From contig NC_134989.1 of NCBI RefSeq assembly GCF_050947335.1, positions 6,441,501 to 6,505,500 on the forward strand: 64,000 nt of DNA. The letters are read 5' to 3'. Of this stretch, positions 11,046 to 22,184 are shown in pieces. Positions within the stretch are counted from its first letter, which is position 1, and the number at the start of each line of letters is the position of its first letter. The position numbers were made by a program, and so were the translations under genes. The notes beneath the pieces are model-generated. The model searched no databases, was not told the origin of the DNA, and saw only the letters and a program-made list of their open reading frames with translations. This DNA is from Megachile rotundata (taxonomy: Eukaryota > Arthropoda > Insecta > Hymenoptera > Megachilidae).

Positions 11046-11201
11046 CTTTTTAGTGGCCTCGGATGATCGATACTCAAACTGACTGTCTCTACCTCATTGT
11101 CAGTCTGTCTTAGGATTTTTAAGGATTTTAAACGGTCGTTGAAAGTATTTACAAATGGACATTTGGATTACGACATTCCATACTTTCATAAACGCAGACT
11201 C
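11046..11201 (-). pseudogene. Diverged copy of the candidate exon (R5 unit b)
   Basis: Homologous to 9001-9146 on the same strand. The acceptor (AACTCTCAG) and a donor-like GTCAGT are both kept, as is the start of the frame (GVCVYESME against GVCAYENME). The frame is then broken by several stops, and the similarity to the C-terminal part shifts phase. It is 10 bases longer than copy a. The homology continues to about 11375 with the shared ATTTTCGCTTATATCGAAT block. Probably a decayed duplicate. Confidence 0.45.
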
Positions 11202-11574
11202 CTGAGAGTTAAGCTCCATATCTACAAATTAAAATTATGGTATTACTTTGAACTGTACGTGATATGCATGTATGTAGATCATTTTCGCTTATATCGAATT
11301 TTTACTTTATCAGCTAAAGTTCAGTCCAGTGAGATTCGCTTTGATAGATTATCGATTACAGTTTGTTACGTGTAGAAATGCAAAAATTATAAATTTAGTT
11401 TAATCATTGAAAATATTTTCTTTATCTGCGTTGTTTTAATTATTTGTTATGAGAAGAAAAGCTATTTCAGTTATTATGCATTTGTGCACCTTTTGCATTA
11501 TTATTAAGTTCGAAAGCCATGTAAAGGAGCGAATGAAAAACTTGAGAGAAAGGCAGAATATTGGTAGATTCGCG

Positions 11575-11950
11575 TTTAATTGGCTACCTGGACGGTGATC
11601 TCTTTGCGTGCACAGGGACGCTTTTGCGAACCTGGGGCCGTTCAGGCCGTGGCTAGGGGGGACGTTTTTCGACGGACCCCTGAGGCCTCCATCGACCCCG
11701 ATTTCGACGATGCTTTGCATCTGGCGAGGGTCCGCGGACGGAAAAATTGCATTGGTAATTTTTCCGAGACGTTCAGGCTGGTCCTAAGAGCAAAGCCGCC
11801 AGGTATTCGCAATTGTATAGGCCGGAGTGGGGGAAGGGCCACGTGATAGCGCGGGGCTCGGGCCGCTACGGCTTATCTATTGCGAGCATTCTTGCTTTCG
11901 ATGACCGTCCTTTCGCTCGGTTTGTTCGTTCGCTCCTCGATACAAATCGT
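11575..11950. other. GC- and CpG-rich block, possible promoter or foreign exon
   Basis: This block is visibly GC-rich and CpG-dense (for example GGTCCGCGGACGG and GCGGGGCTCGGGCCGC) in a window that is otherwise about two-thirds AT. Both strands are open over 66-94 codons (plus 11580-11846; minus 11642-11842 and 11436-11720), a by-product of high GC. I recognise no protein and no rRNA in it. A promoter-associated CpG island, an exon of an unseen gene or an inserted foreign segment are all possible. Confidence 0.4.
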
Positions 11951-12424
11951 TACTTGGCTACAGATAATTATTAATAATTTAAGATACGCTTTGAGTTGCC
12001 GTTAAATATTATATTCGAAACAGATTTGATACTGATTTGCAATTTCGTTTCGTTTTGTATTGTAAATTATCTAATTTGTTTTCGCCAATAAATATTAAAT
12101 AACTAATTCCTTGAGTCCGTTATTCGTTTTGTTGTTTATATCCCTAACACAGTTATTATTATCAATTAATAGCGTTATTATTCGTTATCTTGAAAAATGT
12201 TACAATATATGCATTATTTTCTGTTATTTGCTCGTCGTTTATTATGTATATAAATATTATTCTTTTCATTTAGTTCTAAATACACGTTCACATTAAACAC
12301 TTATATGTAGGAAATGTGATGAATTTTGCGAAACCCAACAGGTTGTGGGCCCAACTCACGAGCGAGTTTATTAAAGAATAAACGAAATCAATTATTAATG
12401 ATTAAACAAAAAATGAACAAACCT

Positions 12425-12550
12425 AGAAAATTTGCAATTTTGGCGAAAATAGGCTCCACTTACGAATTTTTTTCTCAGAAATTACTCGTGGAATTTACCT
12501 ACATTTCTTTTTGTTTTATTCATAAAGGTTTGGGCCCTTATAAAATATTT
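12425..12550 (-). repeat. R4 copy b, left inverted arm
   Basis: This arm is an inverted, diverged copy of about 12700-12835. The frames running outward on opposite strands encode similar strings (minus GLGYFKIF, plus GLGPYKIF), which shows the inverted homology clearly. The palindrome suggests a fold-back element or two opposed insertions of R4. Confidence 0.55.
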
Positions 12551-12663
12551 TTGCCACTTCATCAATTTGTTTTATAACATCGAAAAGTTTCAACAAACTC
12601 CTTTTTTCAATGAATCCGAGCAACGACACCTTTTTTGTAGAACATAAATAATAAATAGGTACT

Positions 12664-12903
12664 GATTTGTTCAAATTTTTCGACCTTTTATGACAAATTG
12701 GCGGATTTAAAAGAAAAAATATTTTAAAATAGCCTAACCCTTTATGAATAAGACAAAAAAATTTAGTTAAATCGGTTGAGTAGTTTCCGAGAAAAAATTG
12801 GTAAGTGAAGCCTGTTTTCGTCAAGATAACCAAAAATGGAATATAGAATGATAATTTGAACCTCCCGTAATTTCACATGGACTATAACATATTTCGATTA
12901 AGG
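12664..12903 (+). repeat. R4 copy b, right arm
   Basis: This copy is in the same orientation as 2624-2905 and shares the block TAATTTCACATGG followed by ATAACATATTTCGATTA. It ends exactly where the TTAA-flanked element at 12902 starts, so that element may have inserted into R4. Confidence 0.6.
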
Positions 12904-13637
12904 GGGGCAATACCTTTAGAATCTTAAAAAATCACAAAATTTTTTTTTCTATAAAATGTTAGTGTAACATCTTAAGAATATTGTCTCAAAATTTTAAAGT
13001 GAAATACGAAGCCCTTTTGAAGTTATAGCCGTTTAGCGCCGCGGGTATACACGCGTTCAATGCGGAGAACTGAAACTTTAAACGCGTTTTTTTCAAAACT
13101 ACATTTTTACAATTGGTGTGGCTGATATCTCAAAAACTAGTTTATCAATCGCGCTCAAATTTTTTGCACATATCCATGACAATAGTATCTAACATATGAA
13201 CCTAAATTTATGAAATAAATTGAACATTAAAGTCCTTTTTTATTGCAAAACATTGCAAAAATTTTCAATAAAATTCAAAGTTTTTCTTTAAAAGCGCGCC
13301 ATTTCCTCAATTTTACATATTTTGCACATTTATAAGGTTCATCTACTAACTGTGAATGTTAGTTTTCGAAACATTGTCTGCAAACTTGTTTCAGACCAAT
13401 GGATCTAAAGCTAGAACCCACACCGATTCACGAGACGCGTCCAAACACTTCTAGGAAGGACTGTTATAATGCCACCATTTTTAAATGTATTTAAAAACAA
13501 AAAATATTGTGTAATAGGCAATAGTTATAATAAATTATACCTGAAATTTCAAAAACGCAAAACAAAGATATCCTATACAAAAAAATTCACAAAAATCAGC
13601 TTATTTTCATCAGTCTAAAGGTATTGCCCTCCCCCGC
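12902..13637. mobile_element. 736-bp TTAA-flanked TIR element
   Basis: The left end GGGGGGCAATACCTTTAGA is matched, inverted, at the right end (TCTAAAGGTATTGCCCTCCCCC), apart from a few extra bases in the G run. TTAA lies on both sides (12898-12901, 13638-13641). TTAA duplication suggests piggyBac, but ends starting with G rather than CCC are atypical, so the superfamily is uncertain. No open frame of note is inside; the element is non-autonomous. Confidence 0.7.
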
Positions 13638-13641
13638 TTAA

Positions 13642-16092
13642 AGCTACAGTCGTTTGTTAAACTTACCGGGCAGTTGCTATTCTACTTCAAACCAAGTACA
13701 TATTAAACTCATTTCTGGCCAGTACGCCAGCAGTTTTGATCCCTTCTTGCTTTACTTTCCATTATCAGAGTAACCTCTTGAAAATATCTTGAATGACTCT
13801 GAAAAATAATTTAATCTAGTCTTATCTAATCCAATCGAATAATACAGAAATTTTATAATTACGACTTTGAAAATGTGGACAAGTAAAAGCTGTAACTCTT
13901 CGAAACGCCTGGGTGAATTAACTCCTTTTACAAAAAAAATTCTGATGCCGACAAAAATTTGGGAAATGTTCTATGTACAATTATTATTGTGTGTAATTGT
14001 TTTTTACAGATTTTTTAGCTCGAGTATGACGTGTGACACTTCTTTATGACGTATTTTTAGAAATTAGTCTTTTGCACTCGGTTGTTCCTTTTGAGGGGAC
14101 ATTTAAAATGGCAAAATAAACGCTAATGCAAAGGGTTAGGATTTTAATCTCCTCTAAAAATCGGTACTGGCTGTACCGTTTTCATGCGTTCGAGTTCCAT
14201 GATTGTTTCCCGATGGTGTAAGACTTGAGACATCGAGTAACCACCCGCGTCACGCATCAAAACAAGAACAATAGAAGCCGATTTTTTCTAGAATGAAAAA
14301 CAGTATTGCCATGCACGCATCATTTTTCATCGTCACTCGAATTGTCAGCGTACGTCCGACATTATGATTTGTCACGAGCGACACGGACGGCTCGCGTGCT
14401 TTCGAAATGCCAGACAAATGTCAAACGTAACGTGCGTTTTCTTCTACGAATCGGTCGCGTAGAACAGAAACAATTCGATGTTATCGATTCAGATCCGATT
14501 TCACTCCCAGTAAGGTTTGGCGTTCCGTTGCAACGATAGTTTATTTTGCTTCATAAATTTTCATTTTCCTGATTAAATGTCTATGAATTTTTCCAATTTT
14601 CAATTCTCCAATGACTTTAGCGACGAAGTTCGCTTCCAGCCACATTGAAAGCCCCCTTCTGACACTTTTTATTAAATATCTTCGACAGAATTGACTGCAG
14701 AGGAAAAAGTTTCAAACAAAAACTGAAACTCTTAACAACTTCTACAAAACATGTTCTATATATTTTTTATGTATACCTATTATTTTGACTATCATGAAGA
14801 AAAAACAAGTATAATACATACACACGCACGCAGGAATGCAAGGGGAACCTTCGTCCACACTATTCTGTGTCATAACAGCCAAAATAATAGGTTTATGCAG
14901 AAAATGTATAGAATCTTTCTTGTAGATCTTTTTATGAGCTTCATTTTTTGTTGCGAACTTTTTTTTCTAAAATCAATATTTGCGGATATATTCAGTAAGA
15001 ACTGTAAAAAAAATTCGAGGTAGGTTGGAGAGTAAACGAGACTTTGTCGCCGAGAATCTTTTTAGGGATTTTTCATTTCTATGTAGTTTAGGTACTTTTT
15101 ATTTCATCGATGGAACTGTACCCCAAACTTGTAAATCCTTCAACTATCAAATTCTCCAATTTCTCAAATTTTCCAATTCCCAAATTTAAAGTTCACAGGT
15201 ATCCCATTTTCTAACCTTCCATATTCACAAAGTCAAAAATTTTCGAATCTTTGTGAACTTGCATTGTGGTAGCCTCTTTCTGTCCACGATCGGTGAAAAA
15301 GGTTCGTTTGTAAACTCACGTGGCGACCACGCGCGCCATTTTTTCTGTGCTTCGTTTTCGCTTGCTGCACGCTTGTTGTTCGATCAATGAAAGGTCACGC
15401 AAATCCGGATGTAAAACCTAGTATAGGGGAACGAAAAGACGTCAAAGACTAAGAAACGTTGTCCGTGTGCTATGTTACTTTTTTTTTTCTACGTTCGCGC
15501 TTGGTCAACCGGAAAAAAGTGCAGTTCTCAATCTGTCATTCCGCAAATGTGAGATTTCGATTATATTTCTATGCAACGTCCTCTTCGTTTGAGCTTCATC
15601 CATATTCTCCAAACTATATTTTTGGGAAGCTTGTTATAATACTTAATGCTTGTTATAACGCCATTTTCACTGTGTTACAGGACGCATTGGCAAAGAGCAG
15701 AAAATTTGTTCTTCCTTAATTTTCAGAGAAAGAAATGTAGATTAATGAATCAGTGAAATCGCGTAGAAAGGTGGATGAAAACGGGAAATGATACCGAAAG
15801 GCACAAGGAAGGTCTGTCAGCTTAAACAACCGATGGTGTACGAGATTATGTAAGATTCTGTTAGAAGAAACGATTACCAGCACCTTGAATACGACTAAAC
15901 ATCTTGGAGAGGGACATTCTTCTTCCCTGTTTTTGTCTGGCATCAGCGTTCCACGATCAAATCGTAGTTAGATGTCACACCAACCAATGTTTGCTGTACA
16001 ATCAATCGCCGATCATTTCTAACGCGCGTTCGCGAAATGCGCTTCAAACCCGTTAATTGTGATCCCGTACAAATCAGTAATACCAAAGTGAT
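13642..16092. other. Unique DNA, no supported gene
   Basis: Several frames of 60-90 codons lie on both strands with no recognisable content. A slightly GC-richer patch at 14210-14530 carries a 77-codon frame (14306-14539). Short octamer-like words (CCAATTTTCAATTCTCC, CAAATTTTCCAATTCCC) occur near 14590 and 15150-15190. No TIRs or tandem arrays were seen. Confidence 0.45.
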
Positions 16093-16663
16093 TAAAGAGT
16101 AGTGATACAACAAAAGGCGACACTACGGGCGGCACCTTTGATGTTCAAAAATTCTGTCCCTTTAAATTGGTTGTGCAAATGAGCGGGAAGTTTAAATCAA
16201 ATGAATTTCATGTCAACCTCTAATAATTAGAAATGTGTCGTAAATTTTCTCTATAGTACTAATATTGATTTTTGAAGTATTTGCATCAATTTTGTAGCAT
16301 TGATTTGAAAAAGAAAGACATACTAAAATGATTACTTTACACAATATACTTTGAGCATATATATTACAGAAATGATTATTATAAATAACTTATAAAGAAA
16401 TGAGCTATGTATCACAAGAAGATACAGATGAACGTGTTACAGAGAAATGACAAAATATTTATTACAAATAAATTACTGCAATTTCAAACCGTTCTTTGTC
16501 GACCGCCATACTTACACGCTACGCGCATGCGCATTTCAAAATACCGCGAAATCTTACCCTCGGTTCATTTGGCTGAGGGATTTCAGTAGAATGTGCCCTC
16601 TATCTCTCTTTAAAAAGTAGTTTCCTTACTGAGTGTTACCTCTTATTGTATCTCCACTTTTTG
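16093..16663 (+). mobile_element. hAT-like MITE (R3), copy A
   Basis: The ends read TAAAGAGTAGTGATACAA and, inverted, CAAAAAGTGGAGATACAA, fitting the YARNG start common among hAT elements. The flanks AAAGTGAT (16085-16092) and GAAGTGAT (16663-16670) make a near-perfect 8-bp target duplication. The interior is non-coding. An inverted second copy is at 26361-26978 and a partial one begins at 63641. The element holds a match to the NRF-1 consensus (CGCGCATGCGCA, 16522-16533) next to GACCGCCAT. Confidence 0.75.
16522..16533. promoter_or_regulatory. NRF-1/Ewg-type palindrome inside R3
   Basis: CGCGCATGCGCA fits YGCGCAYGCGCR, bound by NRF-1 (Ewg in flies). The counterpart in copy B (26487-26498, TGCGCATGCGCA) also fits although surrounding bases differ. 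Confidence 0.45.
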
Positions 16664-17435
16664 AAGTGATATCTTTAATCATTCATAAATCACAAATAAT
16701 TCTTATTCACAAGAATCACATAATTCATAAATCTGCCACAAATACTTTTTGACTCCTTTTTAGCGGATAATTATAATGATCGATTTGCGACTTTGAAAAC
16801 TAGAGAAATCATACTAAAATAATACTTAATCATTATTTGTTCGTAAACAAACCCGTCAGAAATCCTAATACTAGTTATTTCTTTTATTCACGTTACTATA
16901 AGTAATATAATTGTGATAGGTTCTTACACGTTCGTTATGTGTTGTTACTCGTGATACGTCGTTAGAAGGAATTTTGGTTAAAACGCAAAAATAGAAATAC
17001 CTCGATCGAAAAAGAAAGAGAGGCAAATAGCAGCGGCTACTTTTCTAGCGAGTTCCACATAAAATTTCCGCGTTTCGTGCACACGGAGTGGAACAAATTA
17101 AAATACCAACACACCAATTTCCAGGCGCAATTATAAAGTCAAAAAAGAGTTCACTTTCTCGTGTTCCATTCCAGTAACTGGCAGGAATTTCCTTCCATTC
17201 GAGATATCACAAAGCAATCGCACTTTGTAACGTTCGAATTCTTACCTGTTGCTGAAACCTAGGAAAGGAAAACAAGAAATCAATAATCGGTTTAAAATGT
17301 TCGAACGCGAAAAATTCGAAGCTGGACGATTGCGAAGAATTCAGGTGACCTTTTCTAGGTGACTGAAAACTAGTACGTTTAAGATGGAAGGCGCTTGTAC
17401 AACGCTGAGATCTTCCGGCAGTGTCTTAGCAGTAG
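16664..17435. other. Unique DNA, nothing recognised
   Basis: The first half is AT-rich and the second (about 16950-17400) slightly GC-richer. No frame or repeat worth reporting was seen. Confidence 0.45.
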
Positions 17436-18090
17436 TGTTTCCTGGGGAATTTGGAAAAATTGTAATTGGAAGCTTCGGAAACTTCGAAATTTGCAGATTT
17501 GGATGTTTAGCAGTTTACAAATTTAGAAATTTAACAATTTGGAGATTTGGACATTTAGAAATGTAGGAATTTGGCAATTTGGCGATTTGGAAATACAGAA
17601 ATATTGCAATTTGGAGATTTAGAGTTTTAGAGTTTTAGAGTTTTAGAGTTTTAGAGTTTTAGAGTTTTACAGTTTTTGGAGATTTAGAGATTTGTTGATT
17701 TGGCAATTTGGCGATTTGGAGACTTAGCAATTTTGCAATTTAGCAATTTGGAAATTTGAATATTTGCTAATGTAGGAATTGCAAGACTTGAAAATTTAGA
17801 AATTTCACAAATGAAGTTTGCAACTTTTAATACTGGAGACTTAAAACTATACAAACTTAATAATTATGTGGTCTGAGAATTTAAGAATTTGAAACGTCAT
17901 TTGAGGTTTTTATGAGCCTGTAAATTTCACAATTTAGAAATCTGAGACGCTGAAAACTGGAAGATTTGGACATTTTCAAATCCAGAAATTCACGAACTTA
18001 GAAATTTGAAAATTTAGAAATTCCGACTTTAAAATTTTAGCGTATCTGAAAATCTAACGACAGGAGAATTCGACAATTTAGATTCTTGGT
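17436..18090 (+). repeat. Octamer tract T1 (G/A strand plus)
   Basis: A degenerate tandem of words such as GAAATTTG, GCAATTTG and GATTTGGA with eight-base spacing. Seven or so exact copies of AGTTTTAG stand at 17619-17672, which shows local homogenisation. The tract fades into ordinary AT-rich sequence after about 18000. Confidence 0.85.
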
Positions 18091-18596
18091 AATGCAATAA
18101 CTTAAATTTTCTGATGTGTCCTTTTAAATGTTCACAAACAGAATTCCGCTTCTCATCCGAATACTCAACTAATTATCTCGATAACTATTACAAAAAACTA
18201 AATATGAACAAATGTGATGAAAATGTGAAGGTATTCAGGAGCTTTTCTATCGGGTAAGAAGCGAGTACGTGTTTGCGAGCACGATCGATCGATCTCGTGC
18301 GGCTGTGAAATTACTACGTTCAGATTAAATGGCAAAGGGATACGTACGGCTCGGAGAGCAAGCTGATTGTGACTCAGCATCGAGTGAACAGTACGGTGAT
18401 TACAACGGCATGTAATTGCATTGCGGCTCGTTTAACATCGTCGCCGCCGAGCGGTGTCAATTATAGGTGTTTGATAATCACCTACAAACGTATACTAATC
18501 CCGTGGAGGATGTGTTGCGAATCGTTGGCTCGATGCTGCAAGAAGATACAGTGAACGTTGCTGAAGGGTCAACTCTGCTGACCGAATACTCCCATC
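18091..18596. other. Moderately GC-rich unique DNA
   Basis: The block 18225-18560 is CpG-richer than its surroundings and holds two opposed 60-codon frames without recognisable features. It separates tract T1 from repeat R1a. Confidence 0.4.
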
Positions 18597-19823
18597 ATTT
18601 TTGGGAATTTTTCAGGTCCAACTTTTTGGTCTGATTTCATTTATGTTAAAAAAGTAAGTCGATTGAGTACGTTCAAATTTTAAGATGTTATTACAGGATA
18701 TGGTACAAAAATTGTTGCACCATAGTCTAAACATAATCAAAGTTTAAATTCAAGAGAACTATAAGATTTGTATTAATATGGAATATAAGTATACAATATG
18801 AAATTGTATATTCAATAAGTCTGATTAAATTTAATGCTTTCAAAAACAAATTTCTACTTATAATTATGATATGTGTTTTAGAACTTTTGGACACGGACGT
18901 AGCCGAACTACAAGGACGTAGTTAGGAAACTAGTCAGGGTTAGTTTTGACTCCTAAGTAAAATACAAAGAGTAAATGATTCCTGTACGTGTCAATGATTT
19001 TATAAAATAAGTAGTATGATAACTAAAGTAGTGTGATTGTATGTGCGTCGCAGCATCCCCAGCAGTAAGTGATGATTAAACGATGCGTGGAATCATTAGG
19101 ATCCTGAATAAGTAAGTGGACTGTATTTAAGAAACGAATTTGACTTAGACTAGAGTTTATTTTGCCATGTACTTGATCACTGTACAAGAGTGCATCTTTG
19201 AAGATTTTTTACGTTTTACAAAAGCTCGGAATGGGCGTCAATTTTGTGACATTAGTGAGGAAAAACAGTTTCTGATTTTCTATAGGCTTAACTAAAATTC
19301 GGGTGAAGATGGAAATGCCAGTGTCCTATGAAATGGGTTTTTTTTTCTTCAAAGTGACAGTAGCATGTAATAAAACCAAGCAATACTACAACATGAATCG
19401 AAAACTGCAAACAAAAGACTCTACTGCTAAGGTTAAGGATTCTGACAGCCAGATGTGATTAATAATAAACCAAAAAATACTCTATAGAATTTAATGACTC
19501 CTTGGGCCTTATTGCCGCTACAGGTAAAGAATTGATTTGAAACTACGAATGTGAAGGAACGAAAAACCGTTAAACTATTGTATTGCTAGAAATTTGTACT
19601 GAGATCTCTCCCTGCAATGTGCATTCTAAGACCTACCAATGATAAAGTAATCATCCGTTGCATACAATAACAAATACAGAAGTAGCGCAGTGTCCGGATA
19701 TTATCGCGAGTAACTGTATTTACAAAAGCTATAATTTGCAACTAAAGCAATGATCGAATGTTGAGCAAGATTTTCTAAATGTTGCAATTTGAGAATAAAT
19801 TGGCTGGTTCGATCGGAGTGCAA
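18597..19823 (+). repeat. Dispersed 1.2-kb repeat R1, copy a
   Basis: This is nearly identical, by eye well above 90 per cent, to 48913-50131 in the same orientation 30.3 kb away. Differences are single substitutions and short indels, for example in the T run at 19328. Both copies start at ATTTTTGGGAATTTTTCAGG and end near TCGGAGTGCAA. I see no TIR, no clear target duplication and no poly-A tail. No frame over 60 codons is contained in it; one of 60 codons overlaps its right end. It looks like a recent non-autonomous element of unknown class or a segmental duplication. Confidence 0.9.
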
Positions 19824-20285
19824 TCGGTCGTGGAGAACCAGAGCGCGTTCCTAGTTATTGCGGTAATAGTGTTACAATTTTGTAACTCATTCGACCTTTT
19901 CCCACTTTCTCTCGTTCGGTTCGCAACGGTGCGAGCAGAAAGGACAAACATGTCTCGCTGACAACTTGCTGCCAGAACACGTACGGCCTTGCCGAGGAAA
20001 GTTGGCCACCGGTTCTACCACGCCCTACTCTGGCATTCCCTGCAATCGTCTACACGAACACGCACCCACACGCACCTACGTGCACCCACACGTGTGTCCA
20101 CGGCTCACACGACGTGCACGCGATCTCCTACCGTCGCTGAATAATCGAGTCGGTTCGCTAGTTTCGATTAATGGCCAAAAGTGGGCTAAACACGATTTCC
20201 TGTACCGACTGGACGATCAACCGTGATTTCACTTCGCGCTCGTCTCATCCGTGTCTTTGTCCGCCCACGATCTCGATGCCGGATG
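19824..20285. other. GC-richer unique DNA holding one member of a short repeat pair
   Basis: Positions 19978-20065 resemble 23279-23385: GTACGGCCTTG, then ACCACGCC and CTCTGGCATTC, then ACACGCACCCACACG against GTGCACCCACACG. The plus frame (19966-20226) and the corresponding frame at 23.3 kb share VRPCR, TTPxSGI and APTRT. A dispersed repeat or a duplicated exon fragment are the options. Confidence 0.4.
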
Positions 20286-20720
20286 TATTGGGAATTTGGT
20301 AGTTCGCGTACTTGAGACTTTTTGAAATTTTGCGGTTTAAAAATATCTGATAATTTGGAATTGTTGGAACATGGAAACTTGAGAAATCGAAAATTTAGAA
20401 ATTTCATAATCTGAAATTTGATAGCTTACAAATTTAGGAAATTGGTAGTTTGGAAACTTTGAAATTGAAAATTTGCAGATTTAATAACCTAGATATTTAG
20501 AAATATGGACGCGTAAGAATTAGAAATGTGGAGATTTGGAATTTGGAAATTTGAATGCTTGAAAATTTGAAAATGTAGACATCTGCGAATTTGCAAATAT
20601 CCCAAACTTTATAACTTTAAAATTTGGGAATATATAAATATGTAAACTTGCAAAATTAGAAGTTTTAAGATTTGGAAATTTAGAAGTCCAGAAATTAGAA
20701 GAATTAAAAAAGTGTTGAAT
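20286..20720 (+). repeat. Octamer tract T2 (G/A strand plus)
   Basis: Degenerate GAAATTTG / GGAAATTT words run the whole length, with no exact sub-array. The tract becomes progressively A-richer toward 20720. Confidence 0.8.
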
Positions 20721-21417
20721 TCAATTTTCTCCAAATCAAATTAGATACCAACAAATTTTATTTTACATTTTACAATTTTCTTTTACACTTTCTACTTATT
20801 ATTAATTTTATACGTAGAATCACTTTTTTCGCGGTTGTATTACCAGTTATGGAACGCCCTGTACGATACCTTTTACTTAATAACGTTTTCCATTATTTTG
20901 GATCCCCGTATCATGCGGAGATCATGAACGCTACAAAAAATGCAATGTAACTCGATTCTCCAGGGTCCCAAGTATTCGTGCAATCGTAACAGTGAAAATT
21001 TTCAATCCGGGTATAAAATGTCGCTTAACCACGACGAACGGGTCCGGACTGGATTAAAAGTTTCCTTTCTCGATGAATACGTTGCCATTGTTGGACACTT
21101 GATGATCGCAAAAAAAGCGAATGACCTCGAATATGAAATTTGCTACGTTCACCGTACTCTTCGAATACGTCTTTCATTGGCACTCATCAACGCTTTTTCT
21201 GTCGCTCGTTCAACTTTCTAAAAGAAACTACTGTTCCCGATCAGATGTAAATAAACGTTTTTGGAATTCGTAGCCATTGCGATTGTAACGCAGCGCGTTA
21301 ACCAATTTCTAATCATTGCAATCCGCTGTAGTCCTTGCATTCCTTAATAAAACTAACGATCAAAATTATTACCTCTTTCACCACGAATTATTGTATTTAA
21401 AATAAGTCTCTAGATAT
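20721..21417. other. Unique DNA, no supported gene
   Basis: A 93-codon plus frame at 20940-21221 has no recognisable feature. There are no repeats. Confidence 0.4.
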
Positions 21418-21475
21418 ATTATATATATTATATATATGTATATATATGTGTATGTGTGTGTGTACATATATATTA
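21418..21475. repeat. TA/TG dinucleotide microsatellite
   Basis: Imperfect (TA)n followed by (TG)n, for example TATATATGTGTATGTGTGTG. Confidence 0.9.
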
Positions 21476-21484
21476 TACTTATTA

Positions 21485-21522
21485 TTGGTATAGTATATAT
21501 GTGTATACATATACTATACCAA
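21485..21522. repeat. AT-rich hairpin with 14-bp perfect arms
   Basis: TTGGTATAGTATAT and its exact complement flank a 10-base spacer. It lies just beside the dinucleotide array and may extrude as a cruciform; a functional role is not supported. Confidence 0.8.
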
Positions 21523-21539
21523 CATTATCATAATTGTTC

Positions 21540-22184
21540 AGAATAAATGACTATCGAAATATTTTTTGCTGGGTCCTACCCTGGTAACAAAATACGTTGC
21601 AACTAAAGATGAAAACGTTTATAACCGTAAATACGTTCGTAGACAACTAAATACTGCGCTTATCCTCGACAAAGAAACCTATGGAAAAATTTGTATCAGG
21701 AACGCGTTCGCTCCCTTTCGAATCCAAGACAATATTCGCGTCCACGAAGGGAACAGGTTATAATATCTATAATTTGCCACTCGTGCAATTGCACGGCTGC
21801 CGTTAGAAAAATCTGCCTATCAACGAATCGCTAACTGTATCCGTGTAACCCGTTTTGCACAATGTAAAGCACATTCTCCTGTTACAAATTACACGTTTCA
21901 CGGACGTCAACGCGGTCATTCTGAACCGTGATAATAATCGTGAGCGGACAATATGTGCCGAGGAAGATATTCGAGTAACTGCATGAAACGTGTCTGTTTT
22001 TCTTTACTAGTTTGTGGAGTATCATCTTTCTTGGGGGATAGGGTTGTCACTAACTATTTGATAACGGGACAAATACACTCGGATGAAATACTTTGAGTAT
22101 GGGTACCTGTGTGCTCTTGATTATGAAAGTGGTCTAAGAATGTAAAGAAAGTAATTTTATTATTTCGCATATATTATTCTCAAA
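21540..22184. other. Unique DNA, no supported gene
   Basis: A 65-codon frame (21566-21763) with no recognisable motif. The segment 21780-22010 is somewhat GC-richer. Confidence 0.4.
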
